From the NCBI GenBank assembly GCA_964020085.1, contig OZ026596.1, forward strand, positions 8,714,739 to 8,778,738: a stretch of 64,000 nucleotides of DNA, in the 5' to 3' direction. This document shows, piece by piece, positions 32,321 through 45,900 of this stretch; the stretch's first letter is position 1; each line of letters opens with the position of its first letter. The notes under the pieces are model-generated. The model did not search any database and was not told the DNA's origin. It saw only the letters and a list, made by a program, of their open reading frames with translations. The position numbers were made by a program, and so were the translations under genes. The stretch is from Micromussa lordhowensis (taxonomy: Eukaryota > Cnidaria > Anthozoa > Scleractinia > Lobophylliidae).

Positions 32321-35300
32321 TTACTTTCGCTTTGAAGAGACATTGCTGCCAGCACGTTTTTTACGTCTTTGCTCACACAAAACTGGATCAGAATCCACAC
32401 TGAAGTGTATAACAAGGCCTGAGGGGACAGAGAACAATGTTAGTTTTGACATTATTTTGTATTAGGGTTGGCAGGTAACAGTACGGGTGGGGAAAAGTCT
32501 TTCAAAAACCATGGGTCTCGCAAAATTTTTATGGAATTTCATGGGTCTCAGAGTCCCGTTTTTTCAGTGGTTGTGTGTGTCTCACAGTATCAACTTTTTG
32601 AATCACAAAGCTGTCACGCAGTCTCAATTTAGTGCACAGCTAAAAATGTCTTGAAGTACCAATTTCTTTGCATTTCATATGAATGACGCCTGAATGTCTT
32701 AGAACCTGAAAGTGTTGAGCTCACATTTAAAACACAACAATTGAAGTGTTAGTCTTGCAACTGACGAATTCAAAATGACTTGGGCTCACAAGAAAAATGC
32801 TAGTTTCACCTTCTTACAAATTCTCGCATTTTGCCATTCACTAGCCCTAATAGTGATAGTGTCCAAGTCAAATGAAGTTGGAAAAGCAAGCAACCATGCA
32901 AACACTAGTAACTGGAATAATCATAAGGATAAGAACATTCTGATCCTTACACTCTTCCAGTTGTGATTTGTAGTGTTTGTATTGATTCAAGTATGATCCA
33001 ATAGACGTCTTTAGTAGTTCACATCATGGGACATTCTGCATGGAATTGTTTGTGTATCCCTCTCAATGATAGTGCATTTATGTGCACACGAAAATGATTA
33101 AATAAGAAAAAAACAGTTCCCGAGTGTAACATCACATGATCTGACAAGGAAGAAGAGTTTATACCAGTCTATCAACCTTTGTTGATTGACTGACCGGTTT
33201 TCTTTTAACCAGGATAAATAAAGTTGTTATTAAATCAGATATCTTGGCAGATATTTCTGCCAATGTTATGTAACTATTTCATACTCACCCTGCTTGGCAT
33301 TGGACATAACTTTCTTCCAAGCTGGAATAACAAAAAAAGGATGATGAGTACCAGGATTATTAACTATTTTATGTACAAATGTTTCTTAGCCGACAATCAC
33401 TTTCTAAAATAAAAACTATTGATAGTATTACTATAAATACCGTAAACACTGGCGGATAAGCCGCACTCACAAATAAGCCGCACCTGACTTTTGGGAACTC
33501 AAATTTCGGAAAAAAAGTTTGGGGAAAGAAGTCAATATTTCAATAGGATTTTACATACAACAACACACAACCCGAACACAACAAGAACAAATTGCACTCG
33601 CCGAAGCGGCTCGTGCAATTTGAGCTTTTTGAAAAACTCACTCGTGCAAATTAATTCCAAATTGTACTCGAAACCGTATGATTACTTATACAAATAAATA
33701 AATAGTATACCGGTATAAAAATAAAAAATAGAACAGGATTTCCACTAACCATTTTGTAAGTAATCAACACACTGTTGTTTATTGAACAAATCCCTAGGTG
33801 ACTCTTGCTGCAGATTGCTCAATTCACAGGAGCTGACACTGTTAGCATCTACTCCACTGTCACTACTTTCAGTACGTTCTGCTACAGAATTATGAAAATA
33901 TTGCAGGCACATTATTTACTTGAAAGATCAAGTTTAATATAGACAATACATTCCTAACTATTACCCCACCATCCTGCTTTAGTTACAAGACAATGGTTCT
34001 TAACTTAACTTCAAACTGCAGTACAGAAAACCTAACAGTACAAACAGTTTCAATGTTTTTGCTGTGCCACCTTTTTCAAAAGCAGCCCTATAAAAGAAAC
34101 AAAACTTCAGCTTCTATGCTTATACCTGTCTGACAAAATTTTATAACGCGCCTTTCTGTTCCCCTGAACAGCTGAGAAAATTATCTTCTCTCCTTGTGTT
34201 CTCTGTAGGTTATCTTGAGAGCAGGATGATATATAATCATCGCTGAGAATATCTAATACACATATATAAATTAGGGTTTTATTTTTTAGCCAGTGTAGTC
34301 ATTTTTCAGGAACACTTGTGTAGTTTTTAACCTTACCTTTCCCTCTGGTCTTCAGCAAAACATCTCTGTAAGATAGTACTTTTGGAGTTGGTGACACCTC
34401 CTTTTGCGAAATAAGTTTATTATCAGAAGTCAAAGGTCCTTTGCCGACTTTCGATCCATCATCTTTATCAGTTTTTGCCTGTATTTGCCCATCCCTGTTT
34501 GAATTCATTGCTGAAGATTCAACTAAAACAGTACTTCTTTTGTTTTCATTGTTCTGAAACTTTTTCTCTGTCTTGACAACAGTCTTTTTGTCATCCACAG
34601 ACCTTCTGCGATAATGACTTTTCCTAAATTGGTTATCTGATTGTTGTTTATGAAAATCTTTTCTTTGAAATCTGTCCATGTGATTCCTTTCCCGGCTAGC
34701 TCTTGCCGCAAGTTCCTTCTTCTTCTTACGGTGTGATCTCCTGGTTTGCGACTGCCAACCTCCTTCTTCCTCCACTGCAGATGAACTTGAAACATCTCCA
34801 TCCACAGAATCACCTTCAATCACAACAAAGTCTTTACAAATTTCTTTAGTGTCAGAAATGTCACTGATAGGGTCGTCCTCTATATCACTATTCTTGGGAA
34901 CAATCTCTTGCTTCGGCACATCAGTTTTATCAGAGTTAGATACCTGAAGGTTGTGACTATTTTGTTCCCCTTCTGTTTGTTTGCTACTAGAGTCCTCAGA
35001 TAGTTGAAAGGCATCTTTAACATTTTCTGAAGTGCCTGAGAAGCTTGATGAAGTGTCCTTTTCAAGTGCAACATTGGGTAAGAGGCCTAAGGCAGATTCC
35101 AAAAGTTTTTGAGATGAAGGTGGAAATCCAAATGGTGGTTGTTTGGTGAAAACTGGTGAAGTATATGATCCTGAAAAAAAATAAAAATACAAATCTTATG
35201 TAAAAAAAAACTGTTAGTAGAGGGGCAAAGGGGCTCCTCAGAATAATAATACTAACAAAGTGTGTACTTCACTTACAGTAAAAACCTGCATGTAAGAACC

Positions 35301-38300
35301 TATATTTTTTGAAGTCTGGCAAACTAGGTTCTTGTATTTTGGGGTAGTTATTCACCTACATGAAATGATTATGCAGGCTCTTATTGAATATAAATTCCAA
35401 TAAACTAAGCACACCTTGTTAATCTCTATACACTCTGTATAATGTAACTGTACCTAACCTTTACCCCACTGCCTTGCATTTTGTTTCAACACAGTGGTTC
35501 TCAAGTAATTAGGAATCATTTATATAGCCTTGTTTGTCCAACTGCTGAGCTATCAAATAACTGAACAGTAGAGATAGTTTCAAGGCACTACCATTAATGG
35601 TCTTTAAATACATCTTATTAGGTGTTCTGATGTGCAATATTGTAGCATATTTCAATGAGTTGTGCTGTATTTTGAGGAGCCCATAGGGCAAGTCAAAATA
35701 CAAACAACAAGTAAACATAGGCAGTGATACTACACATCAAAATATCTAAGAGATTTATTATCCAACTGCTGTAGTCAATGAATTCATCAGTAAATAGAGA
35801 GAATATGACAGTTTTGTGTGACAAGCACTGACTTGGCAAGCAGGTTTTCTACTGTACAAATAACTAACGATACAATATCACTGTATATCTGTAGTTTTGT
35901 GCATTATTTGGACAATATTCGCTGCAGTAACGGTTGGATAATAAATACAATAATTAGCCACCTACATGTATTTGTATTTTATTTACTCAGATGATGTCCT
36001 CACAACTTGAACAGCGCACAAACGTGGAGAAAAGAAGAAGGGCAAAGCACACCCAATTCATTATCCCCCATATTATTTTCAAAAAAACTGTTATTTAACC
36101 TTACCTAAACCTGAATCAGGTGTCACAATCCCACTGTCATTTGATAAAGAAGTTCTGCAAGGCCTCAAATCCATTCCATTTGACTTAGGATTCTGTACTG
36201 TTGCCAGTTGTCTTCCAGTTGAGATGTGTGTGTCTAAATTTGCATTCAGTTTATCACATAGAGGCGAACAATTTTCTAAACTGAGAGCCTTGGGTTTCAT
36301 GTCCAAATTAATTTCATCTTTTTTCCTTGTACTTGTGTTAGTAAAAGTTTGTTCTTGAGAGGAATTAGCTAATTTTCCTTTCTTGGATTTCTTTTTCTTT
36401 TTATTTCCATTCTTTGGCTTTATTTCACTGTCTACTACCTCTCCAGAATCACAAACATTCACTTGATACTGTGGAATACTTGTTACATCCTTCTCTACAC
36501 TACTGATTGCAGCAGTTATGTTTATCGAGTTACTGCCTAATTTGTCTTTTAAAACTTGATTAGTTCCTGCTGCAAAAAGGGAGTGATCGCCACAAGTGAG
36601 TATTTTCTTTGAACGATAGAGTTCAAATTTCTTCTTCGGAAGTGCCGCAACTTGTCGTGCCATTTCTTTTATTTCATCAATCTATAAAAGGAACAGAACA
36701 AAGTTAGAAAACTTTTGTACAATTTACCTCTAATTTAAGCATGTTAGTACATGCCTGCTAGCTGGTATTATGGTACAAGTATATCAGTTTCAACAACGCA
36801 GTCCAGATTCAAGACACTTTGTTGGGTTCAGAGAACGCGAGCACAATTTTGACCTGTGGCTTTGCGGAGTTGGTTGTCCTGTGCACGGTTATAGGCACAG
36901 AAAGCCATATTTCTGTAAGGAGACCAAAATGGCCACCCAACTTGATTTTTGCTGGGGCATGTCACAGCCAGTAAACTTGTACCATTATGATAAAACATGT
37001 GAGCAGGCCATCGAGCTCGTCTTTGCGCTGGGTCTTTCTTTCCATAATTTTCAATCGCCGTAGGCTTCACTGTTTTGTGCACTCAGCATTGGATTTTGGT
37101 GAATTTTAACACTTTGACGGCAGCATTTATCGAAGTCTGAGGGAATTGTCCTTGTCTATTTTATATGTTTATGAAAACGACTTTGAATCGCCTTTCACCG
37201 TTTTGCACTGGTGAAATTGCACTGATCGCTCATTTGGGATTAATTGACATGTCCTCAGCCAATCAGAATGCAGAAAATTGTTGCTTTATATTATTATCTA
37301 TTGTAACTCACTAGTAGGATGTAAATTCCACACGTAATTCATTCCCATCAATGCTAGATGGGTATAAATAAACAATTTACATGTATCTATTTATTTAAAC
37401 AACTGAAACGAGGCAGCCCAGGCTAAGTCTTTTGATTTCTGAATTTTGTTTAACAGTGCATGGAATTTCAGATGGGATCAGAGTGCTAATTGAGCAGACC
37501 TGATGCCAACTTTGTCTCAGATTCAAATATGCTTGTCAATATAGAAAACAACTATTTTAACTTTTACCCATTCTTATCATTACCAAACACAATATGAGCA
37601 GAAGCAGACATGCACAAGTGATGAGGACAAAAACCATATATTTATAAATATTTGCAAGATGTATTGCATTGACTCGTACCTCTCCATCAAACTCTTAGAA
37701 CTAATATTAAAACAAATTATGTCAATTAGAGTGGAAAGGGCTTAAAACAATCCCAAAGTAAACTGAAGACCAATATTAATCAAGCCACATTGATGGCTTG
37801 CTGTCACAGTTTTATTCAAACAGACTTTTTCTAATTGTCTGGTTTTGTTCTATTGAGCCAGGGATTACATATAACCATAATATTACCATAAAATATTTCA
37901 GGGAGCTTCAGGTTAAACTGTTTGCTTTTTTAGCGAATACAATCCGACACTGTCACACTTAAACAATTTTTCCTCATAAACTTGGAAAAAGGGATAAATG
38001 ACATAAACAATATACTTCTCGCAAGATGATGTAATCTTTGTACTAAAGTAACTTGTGAAGACTAAACAATTCGATCTCAGACAACACCACCCTATGAAAA
38101 TTATTTTTGAAACTTCTGGTGAAAAATTTCACCGACGATTCTTCAAACAAACCAAACAAAATAAATGAACAAACAATATTTGGCCACCGTAGTGTAGGGA
38201 TGCGATATCAAATTGTCTAAAGTACAAGACCAAGTAGAAACAGACAATCGATTTCGGAAACGCCTGCTCTTTTTTTTTTTAAAAAAGTTTGCTGAAATTT

Positions 38301-39598
38301 AGAGTGAATATATTGAACAAATAGTGACATAAGAACTTCAGTTGAAATCTAATCAGCATGCTTTACGCTTCGTGCAGTCGAACATGTGCGAAATGAATAT
38401 CCCTGTTCTATTGTAATGTTAAGCTCCATATCCAAAACGCATGTCGAAGCTATATATTATGCAAGGATTTGTCGAAATGATGGAGGCATAGACAATTTCG
38501 AGAAACATAAGAGAGAAAGAATATCTGGTCACGAAATGCTTTGCCCCCGCTTCAGCTTCCCTTTTCGGATCGTAACGATGCCATCCATCGTAAATCGCAA
38601 CGTGTGTAACATCATTGCTCCGCATTCATCATCATGTCTACATGTATTGTAAAGTGCACATTTTGTACGAAAACTGCAAAGCGAAGTGCTGAGTAAATCA
38701 AACAGTTTGATTCCTAAAAAGGTATGGCAAAGCCATTTCTAGGGTTGAAATGATAAACAGTGAAAATTATTTTACCTTAGTTCACCTCGACGTGTCAGTG
38801 AGTGGGTCGGAAGAATGATTCGATCCGTCGGAATAACTGCGAGATCCCCCGTAATGTAATTAAGCTGACTTCGTCTGAGTAGTATAAAGTAGAAATCTAA
38901 CAAGCTTGGAGTCTGATGTTAACTGGCGACAACGGAACGTTTACGATACAGGATATCAAACTTGTTGGTCTTGCATACAAGACCTTGTGTGACCTTTGCG
39001 TCCACGTTTCTAAATTTGGGGAACGTATTGGGTAAGGATTCCAAGATTGCATAATATCCACCCGAAAGATGGTCACATGTCCTAAATTGCATAAATTTCG
39101 CCACCAGGCAAACTGGTCAGACTTACAACAACGGATCAAATGGAGTACCGTATAATTTTCAACAGCAAATCAACAACTTCCGTCACTCAACATTTCATGT
39201 CTCTGCGGCGAAAAAAGGAGGTTGAAGATTTTGTTGGAGTTGTTCACATGGCAACCGCTTAACGAATATAAACTCTCCCGAGCTATGCACTACTGCAAAC
39301 GGTCTTTCTTTTTCCAGCGTGCAAATACGCGAATGTAAAGGGAAAAAAATAAAGATCGAGTTTGCATAATTTAACTCTTCCAATCGCGCGGAGGATTTTA
39401 GCAGCAAAATCCGACCGCTCGTGGTAAGCTTATTAAAATACTCACTTGTTTGGTTTCTGTCGAAGACGGAATACTGTCGTAAATCTCGAGGAAAGTTTCA
39501 ACTTCATCAGTTCGAAGAGCTTCGGCAAGACGAATGGCTAGCGCAGTTTCTTCTTCTCCCAAATCGGGAGCGATAAAATTTTCCTGACAGTCGGCCAT
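32321..39598 (-). CDS. Uncharacterised 608-residue charged protein, six exons
   Basis: Exons in coding order: 39598-39446, 36681-36105, 35170-34337, 33881-33750, 33321-33289 and 32418-32321. All introns are GT-AG, the phases join exactly, and the total is 609 codons including stop. The protein starts MADCQENF, has a short acidic alpha-helical N-terminus (EALRTDEVETFLEIYD) and MARQVAALPKKKFELYRSKK at about residues 58-77. Long Ser/Glu/Lys-rich, probably disordered, parts follow, with basic clusters KNGNKKKKKSKKGK and RRSHRKKKKEL that could be nuclear signals. A more ordered C-terminal part includes SYRDVLLKTRGK, DYLQNAWKKVMSN and LVIHFSVDSDPVL, ending in SSKRK. I do not recognise the family. 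It is divergently paired with SART3 across 158 bp, so the two probably share a promoter. Intron 1 is about 2.8 kb. Confident it is a gene; function unknown. Confidence 0.85.
33424..33485. repeat. Fragment with paired ATAAGCCGCAC motifs
   Basis: GGATAAGCCGCACTCAC is followed by AAATAAGCCGCACC in an intron of the minus-strand gene. Short dispersed repeat remnant; no function visible. Confidence 0.4.
34337..35170 (-). CDS. Exon 3 of the uncharacterised protein gene
   Basis: Largest exon, 834 bp, residues about 244-522, phase 1 on both sides. Acceptor TTTTCAG|GATCAT and donor GGGAAAG|GTAAGG. It carries the acidic DIEDDPISDISD stretch, the EEEGGW then RRSHRKKKKEL cluster, and SYRDVLLKTRGK at its end. 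Reading on past the donor would give a false C-terminus ending VPEK. Confidence 0.85.
35455..35650. repeat. Dispersed repeat, inverted copy of 51940-52110
   Basis: TTTACCCCACTGCCTTGCAT, then AAGTAATTAGGAATCATTTA and AGCCTTGTTTGTCCAACTGC, reappear in opposite orientation in SART3 intron 14. Confidence 0.7.
36105..36681 (-). CDS. Exon 2 of the uncharacterised protein gene
   Basis: 577 bp, residues about 52-244. Acceptor TTATAG|ATTGATG and donor TTTAG|GTAAGG. It begins IDEIKEMARQVAALPKKKF, contains the KKKKKSKKGK cluster, and ends DSGIVTPDSGL, a short Ser/Pro motif of possible phosphorylation type. Confidence 0.85.
36682..39445. other. Intron 1 of the uncharacterised gene, no other gene seen
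   Basis: Frames here (36770-37082 on both strands, 38386-38652, 38897-39139) show no domain and no consistent splice pattern. AT-rich; no repeat recognised with confidence. Confidence 0.5.
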
Positions 39599-39756
39599 GT
39601 TTCCTCCATCTCCAGAAATTAGCGGAATTTTTCGATAATTTTCCGGAATTAATAACTGCGCATACTCCTTTGCTTCCGTTCTGCTTCCGCCATTAAGGAG
39701 TATCGCAGGCTTTTGTAATGTTTACCCACAAGCCTTTGCTCCTCCACAGTTTCAAC
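39599..39756. promoter_or_regulatory. Shared divergent promoter region
   Basis: The start codons of the minus-strand gene (39598) and SART3 (39757) lie 158 bp apart, so both transcripts must start in or overlap this interval unless there are further upstream exons. It has ETS-like CTTCCG twice (near 39674 and 39684), GCCATT, and an NRF1-like TGCGCAT near 39657. No TATA box is evident. This is typical of a housekeeping bidirectional promoter (inference). Confidence 0.6.
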
Positions 39757-39933
39757 ATGGCGGAAAATACAAAGATGGAAGTCGATGGAAACGCAAGCGA
39801 AACGATTGACGAGCAGGGAGCTGAAGAAAACATGGTTGAGGGTGCCGGCGAAGAAAGTGACAGTTCAGATTCTGATGAGTCCGATGGAAACGAGGCAGTT
39901 CATGACCCAAAAGTTCAACAGCTCGAGCTTCAG
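39757..39933 (+). CDS. SART3: SART3 exon 1, acidic N-terminus
   Basis: Residues 1-59, starting MAENTKMEVDG, very rich in Glu, Asp and Ser like the start of vertebrate SART3. Donor CTTCAG|GTACTT, phase 0. Little sequence conservation is expected here; the assignment rests on joining in frame to the first HAT exon. Confidence 0.88.
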
Positions 39934-42900
39934 GTACTTCATGCATCTCTCTGACTATTTCTCCCCCTGTGAGCGCGCACATGTGTACAGCTGTCAGAAT
40001 TGTATGGACATCAGTAAAGCTTTAGTCGCCTAATGTTTTATAACGCTACCTTTCGTCGTGATAGTTAGGTATCGTTGCCTTTTAACTGTGTTAAGGGCAT
40101 GGTATGTTATATTTGACGTGACGTGTTGTTGTGTACTACAGGATCAGAATTAGCCTTATGAAGTGTAAACAAGCGGGTCATAATATAGTGTAGGGACGAG
40201 AGAAGGCGTATTTCTTTATCATTTATTTGTACGCCGTCTGTGGCGCATCCCTGATATTTGCAGGTGAATATTTGCCTTTGCTCAAGGTCCATGGACCAGC
40301 TTCACAGGGGTTGCCCATGAACAGTACTGGTCTATGAAGGTCCATACACCAGTCCACAAGGTGGTCCATGTGAACCAGGCTCACAGGAATGGTCCATGGA
40401 CAGGTTCCACAAGGAGGTCCACAGACCAGTTCATGAGGTGGTTTATGTGGACCAGGTTAAGGTGGCCCATGGACAGGATCCATAAGGAGCTTTGTGGGCT
40501 GATCCATGAGGTGGTCCATGTGAAGCAGGGTCACAGGGATGGTCCATGGACAGGTTCCACAAGGAGGTTCATGAACCAGTCCATGAGGTGGGCCAAGTGA
40601 ACCAGCTTCACAGGGTGGTCCATGGATCAGGGTCAATGTTTTGTATCATCCTTGTGTATGTGAGTGTGCATCTGTTAAGGTGGCTCGAAACAGTTTCCAG
40701 TACTTTCCAAGTACTGCCCAATCATTGGTGAACAAGTGACTGCCAATTTTATGGCACAATAGGTTACCACAGCAATAATATGACCTGCTAAAAACACCCT
40801 TAATTTTAGCTTTAAGCTCTTATAACTCGAAAACGAGCTCAGCATGATAAGATGCAACTTTTTGCAAAGTTAAAAAAATTCTACGGAGGGGGTTCAGAGC
40901 CACCTTAAATTTACGAAAATTGACAGCAACTTGTTCACCAATGCTTGGGCAGATTTTTGATACCATGATTTTGGTATCAACCAATATAGAGTGCTTATAA
41001 TGCCCCATCAAACTCTAAGTCTTGGAAAACACTGGAAACTGTTTTGAGCCATCTTAAAGCAAAGGGCCCAGTCCAGAATGGGCCATACTATCATTGACTT
41101 TGACAGTGTTGATCCTAGTATGCAGGACACCTGTCACATATGAACTCAGCTAAATGACCTTGCTCTCCATGAGTTCTCGTAGCTCAGTGGATAGAGTGCC
41201 CAGAATCTTCAGCCCAGGAATAAAAATAGAAAGATTCTCAGACAAAAAAGGGAACCTAGCTTCTTTTGAGCCCTGTTTCAAATTTATATTCTGTCAAAAG
41301 AAGCAGACCTGTAAAAATCTTGAAACTTAAGAGATTGTCAAATGCTCAAGGTAGGTCTTCTTAAAAAGCTTTCCAATAAACAGTTAAAAACATGTAAATA
41401 AAAGCTATACAGGCTCATTGTATAGCCTTAGATAAACATTACAAATTATCCATATGTAAGCAACCCAAACATGAACAGTAAAAATCTCTGGGAAACTACA
41501 CTACTCTAAGGAGTTTCCTTTGTATCTGGGAGATTTGAGAGTCTATCAGGATTCATTTTGTATCTGGGAGACCGTCGGATAATCCGAGAGAGTTGGCTGG
41601 TGTATACCGTGCATAGGTCAAGCCACATATCTGAGGTCAAGCACAGTGGTATTAATTATATTTTATTAGGTGCTTTTTCAAAGAATCACTCATTCTGAAG
41701 TACCACGTCGATTATTAAATTTCTAGGTGGCAGGAAATCCATATCACTATGACTCTCATGTTGAACTCATCAAACTTCTCAGACAGTCTGGCGACCTCGA
41801 CAAAGTGAGGAATGCTAGGGAGGGTATGAGCAAGATCTTCCCATTAACAGAAGGTAAAGTAATGTTTGTAGGTACAGTGCAATCAAACCCCTGCTAGCAG
41901 ATGCCTGTAGCTGGAAATCTCCAAGTTAACATTTACATGCAGTTGTGGCCTTAACCGCATATAAACACTACACATAAAAATGCTACATCTTTCTTAAGTA
42001 GACAGCTGTCTTTCGTGGTCACTTGTCAATGTGCAAAGAAAGTTGTGTCTGTTAGCTAGTGGATTTTGCAGTTGAGCGGGTGGATTCTATCTGAGTGAAG
42101 TTTTTAAGAAAAGTAAGTACTGTAAGAAGTAAAATCACGGTAATAAGATTTTTTTTGGAAGCTGATGAGAATGCCTTTGGGGCTAGTACATGATAGTTAC
42201 AGCTTTGCTGACTTGCAGGCCCAAAAGTCGGGTTTCCTTGCACTCCACCTTTTCAGGTCCCAGTGGTGTCTACTGATGGCAGAACGTTGGCCTTGTCTTT
42301 TCACACTCATTTATCAAATCATAACTGTCACAGTATTTGCCTGGATAGTTTTGACAAGGAGATATATCAAACACTTCAAACCATTTTCCGCACATTTCCA
42401 AACATTTGAATTTTGTTAAACCTACTCCACTTCATGTCATATTTTCAACTCTCTTCTCAATGTTTGGAAATGTGATAAACAACAGTAAGTTTCTCGTGTT
42501 GAAATATACTACTTGTACAAATGATACACCCTCTTGCTGTTTCAGAGCTGTGGTCAGAGTGGCTCAAGGATGAAATTCCACTGGCATGTATACCAGAACA
42601 GAGGGACAAAGTAAAAGCTCTGTTTGAGAGAGCTGTGAAAGACTATCAATGTAAGTTAATTAACCTGGTGTTTATTTTACATATGCTTGTTAACAAACTG
42701 GCAGCCACTTCTTTGCGAAAAAATGAATAAAATCTATTGATTAGAAGGTTGAATTTTTTCCGAAAATACATCATAAATTTCTGTTCTTTTTAGCTCTTTG
42801 TTTATCTGTGCCGCAGTTTCAAATGCCTATTGAAGGGTTACGTTTTGTGAAAACATTGGCAACATTTGCAATGAGTAAAACAACAGAGAACACTTATACA

Positions 42901-45900
42901 AAATATTATAATAACCAGGATAGCTTGTCTCCATTGATTCATCTTTGATATTTTACGCTAAAATCCCTGGAGACCATACTGATTTATGTGCACCAATTTT
43001 TCAAAATCAGCCTAGTTTTGCACACGCTTTATATCTGAACTCAAGTCCGTGACCCCCAATCTTTTCGCCCAAACGTCCTTAAATAATATTTAGAAACTTT
43101 TAGAAAGTCATTATTAAAATGCTGTTAGGGCCCTCTCTAGGCAGCATTAAATCATGCAACGAACCTGAAGATTTAACAAAGGTTTCCTCTGCATAGAATG
43201 TTGCTGTTTTTTGGACAGGTTTAACTATAAATTAGTTTTTCACTTTCTGTCACCAAATGGCATTTCTTTATTGCAATCCTTACAGCTGTGCGAGTATGGA
43301 TTCTCTATTGTCAGTTTATGATGGACATTATGGAAGGCGAAGACAGTCTCGAGGGAGTCAGATCAACATTTGAAAAAGCTATCATTGCGGCAGGGCTGCA
43401 TGTAACAGAGGTATTAATGACGTTTCTGATAAATGTATTTATCTGTTAACTTTATAGCTTAAAACTGAAGAGGGACCCCTGAAACTTTTACACTGTGTCT
43501 TGGTTTAATTTTGTGTATTTGCTTATTATTGCTTTTAGGGGTCGTCAATATGGGAAGGTTATAGAGAGTTTGAGGCAGACATTTTGCAATCCCTTGAGGT
43601 GAGTGCTTATATAGACCCGAGTTTTTCGAAAAGTTTTGCCATGGTTGTGTTTCTTTTACTTTGTCCATTCATTTACCCAGTAAGAAAATGTTTGAACTTG
43701 ATTTTCTGAACAAGATTTGGAATTTACACTTGCCAGGATTTGATGTACATACTATTTTTTTTTAACAGTGATTTTCCCTGGATAAGTAGAACAATAGTTT
43801 CAGTCTTCTCTGTTGTGCTATAATTTATTGGAAATAGTTTATTTAATAGTTTGTTCTTGATTTGAACAGCAAATGGTGACAAAGGAAAACAAAGAGACAA
43901 TGATGGAGAAAATGTAAGTTTTTTTCATGCCATGAAGTCTTGGTGAAGGTTGGTTCTTTGTTTAAAGTGCCACTATGATGAAAATCGCATCTTTCTAATC
44001 TGAGCCATTTTAAGACATAAACAAGTAGTCTGTACAAGAGTAAAAATGCTGTTTACTGTTTTCAAATATCTCTTTTCGTCCAGAGATATTCAAGTTTTTA
44101 AAATATGCAAATTAACCAAGTGATGACGTCGTACACTCAACCGCATTTTGATCAAATATGGTAAACAAGGATATCCAGGTCAATTTGTATAATAAATGTT
44201 TGAATTTCTACAGTAAGATTCTACTAGTGGTGCTCCGCAATATGAGCTTAACAATTTTTGTTACCATAGCAACATACTAGGGTCCAGACCTCCACAATAT
44301 TAAAGGCTTTTCCGACCACTTTTAGGGTTCTATATTGATATTTGCCAATGATGCCTCATCTGCATAATCCAGCAAGCATATAAATACATTAGGTTGAGTT
44401 CATAGCCTTGTTTTATGTTTTCCAAGCTTAAAATCACTAAATATTGATATCAGGCTAGAGGGGACTGGAAAAGAGTGGGTTGCTATGGGAATGGAAATTG
44501 TTACAGCTGTAGATGTGTTGCATTTAGAACTATTAGACTACCAAGTTTCAATGGTTTCTGCTGCAAATTGACCGAGATAGCGCTATTTATATACTTCATG
44601 TAATATTTGGGTGAGTGTATGACATCATCAGTAATCTCATTTGCACATTTTACTCATTTTTCAAACTTAAATATCTCCTGAACCAATGCAGATATTTGTA
44701 AATGGTAAATGGCGTTTTAATCTTTCGTAGAATTCTATGTGATTAACCTAAAAAATCAAGGGGTAAAAATTTGATCTGAGTAGCACTTTAAGACGTGCAT
44801 TTCAGGGTGGAGAAAAACATGCTCATAGAAAACAGTGAAATTATTCATAAATTATTGTCAAGAAATGTGTATGTTGATTAAAAGGGCACTGTCTCGTGAA
44901 TCTTGGACAAAATTAGATTGTTGGAAAATGTTTCAGGGAGAAAAAGATCCTCAAGTAAAACAGTAAGGCTATGGATTTTCAAAAAAGAATTAAATACTGG
45001 CACTGCAAGGGTTATAACCAGGGTTTGACAAGGTGGTAACCTTTCTCAGTTATTACCCAAATGAGGTTCTTATTTGTAGTAATAATATTATAAATAGCCC
45101 ACACAAGCCTACATAATATAATATCCACTATAGATTTTTTTAACCTGTGTAATGGAATAGGTCTTGTGTGTTTAACATTTACCAATAGAACTTGTTAATA
45201 CCTTTTTTCACAGTTCCTCACAAAAGGAAAGGGTGATGTCACTTTTTAAAAGGCAACTCGCTGTCCCCCTTTTAGGTACAGAAGAGCTTATCAATGATAC
45301 TATTTTGCACTTCATGCACATTGCAGGTGCTTAAAGGGAACCTCCACTCTTACAACAAGTTGGCTTTAAAATGTTTGAAGTAACGACTATCTCAAATTTT
45401 ACTGGACAAGGTGAAAATATTATTCAAGAGTTGAGTTAAGGTTATTGCCTATTTTTGCTTTTAAATTTCCCGCGCACCGCCATCTTGGATTTTGTGACGT
45501 CATTTGGTTGCCGCTATTGTTAGGAAGCAGAGCATCTTTTGTGCGAAACAATTGGGCAACCATATGACATCATGAACATGTAATCCAAGATGGCGGCGCG
45601 CAGGAAACCCAAAAAGCTAATATAGATGATAGGGAAACCCTGTTTTGCTGTCACTGATTCCTCATCGCTGGGCTTTCAACTGAAATTTGACATAAGGCAG
45701 TATTTCCTACAAGTTGACATCCTTTTACTTTAAGAGTGGAGGTTTCCTTTAAAGAAAGGATTTAAAAAGCAGATTAATATTATTCTCAATGGTTAAAGGG
45801 TAGTTGTAAATCAAAGCACACTATGCTTCAGTGCAATAGGAGGAGAAAGCATGGATACTTGACTCTGATGTCTGTCATTCATTTTTAAACTTCCATCAAG

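Noticed and set aside
34299..34336. C-terminal VKNYTSVPEK extension of the minus-strand protein
   Set aside because: A consensus donor GGGAAAG|GTAAGG precedes it and joins in phase to three further exons, so this is intron read-through.
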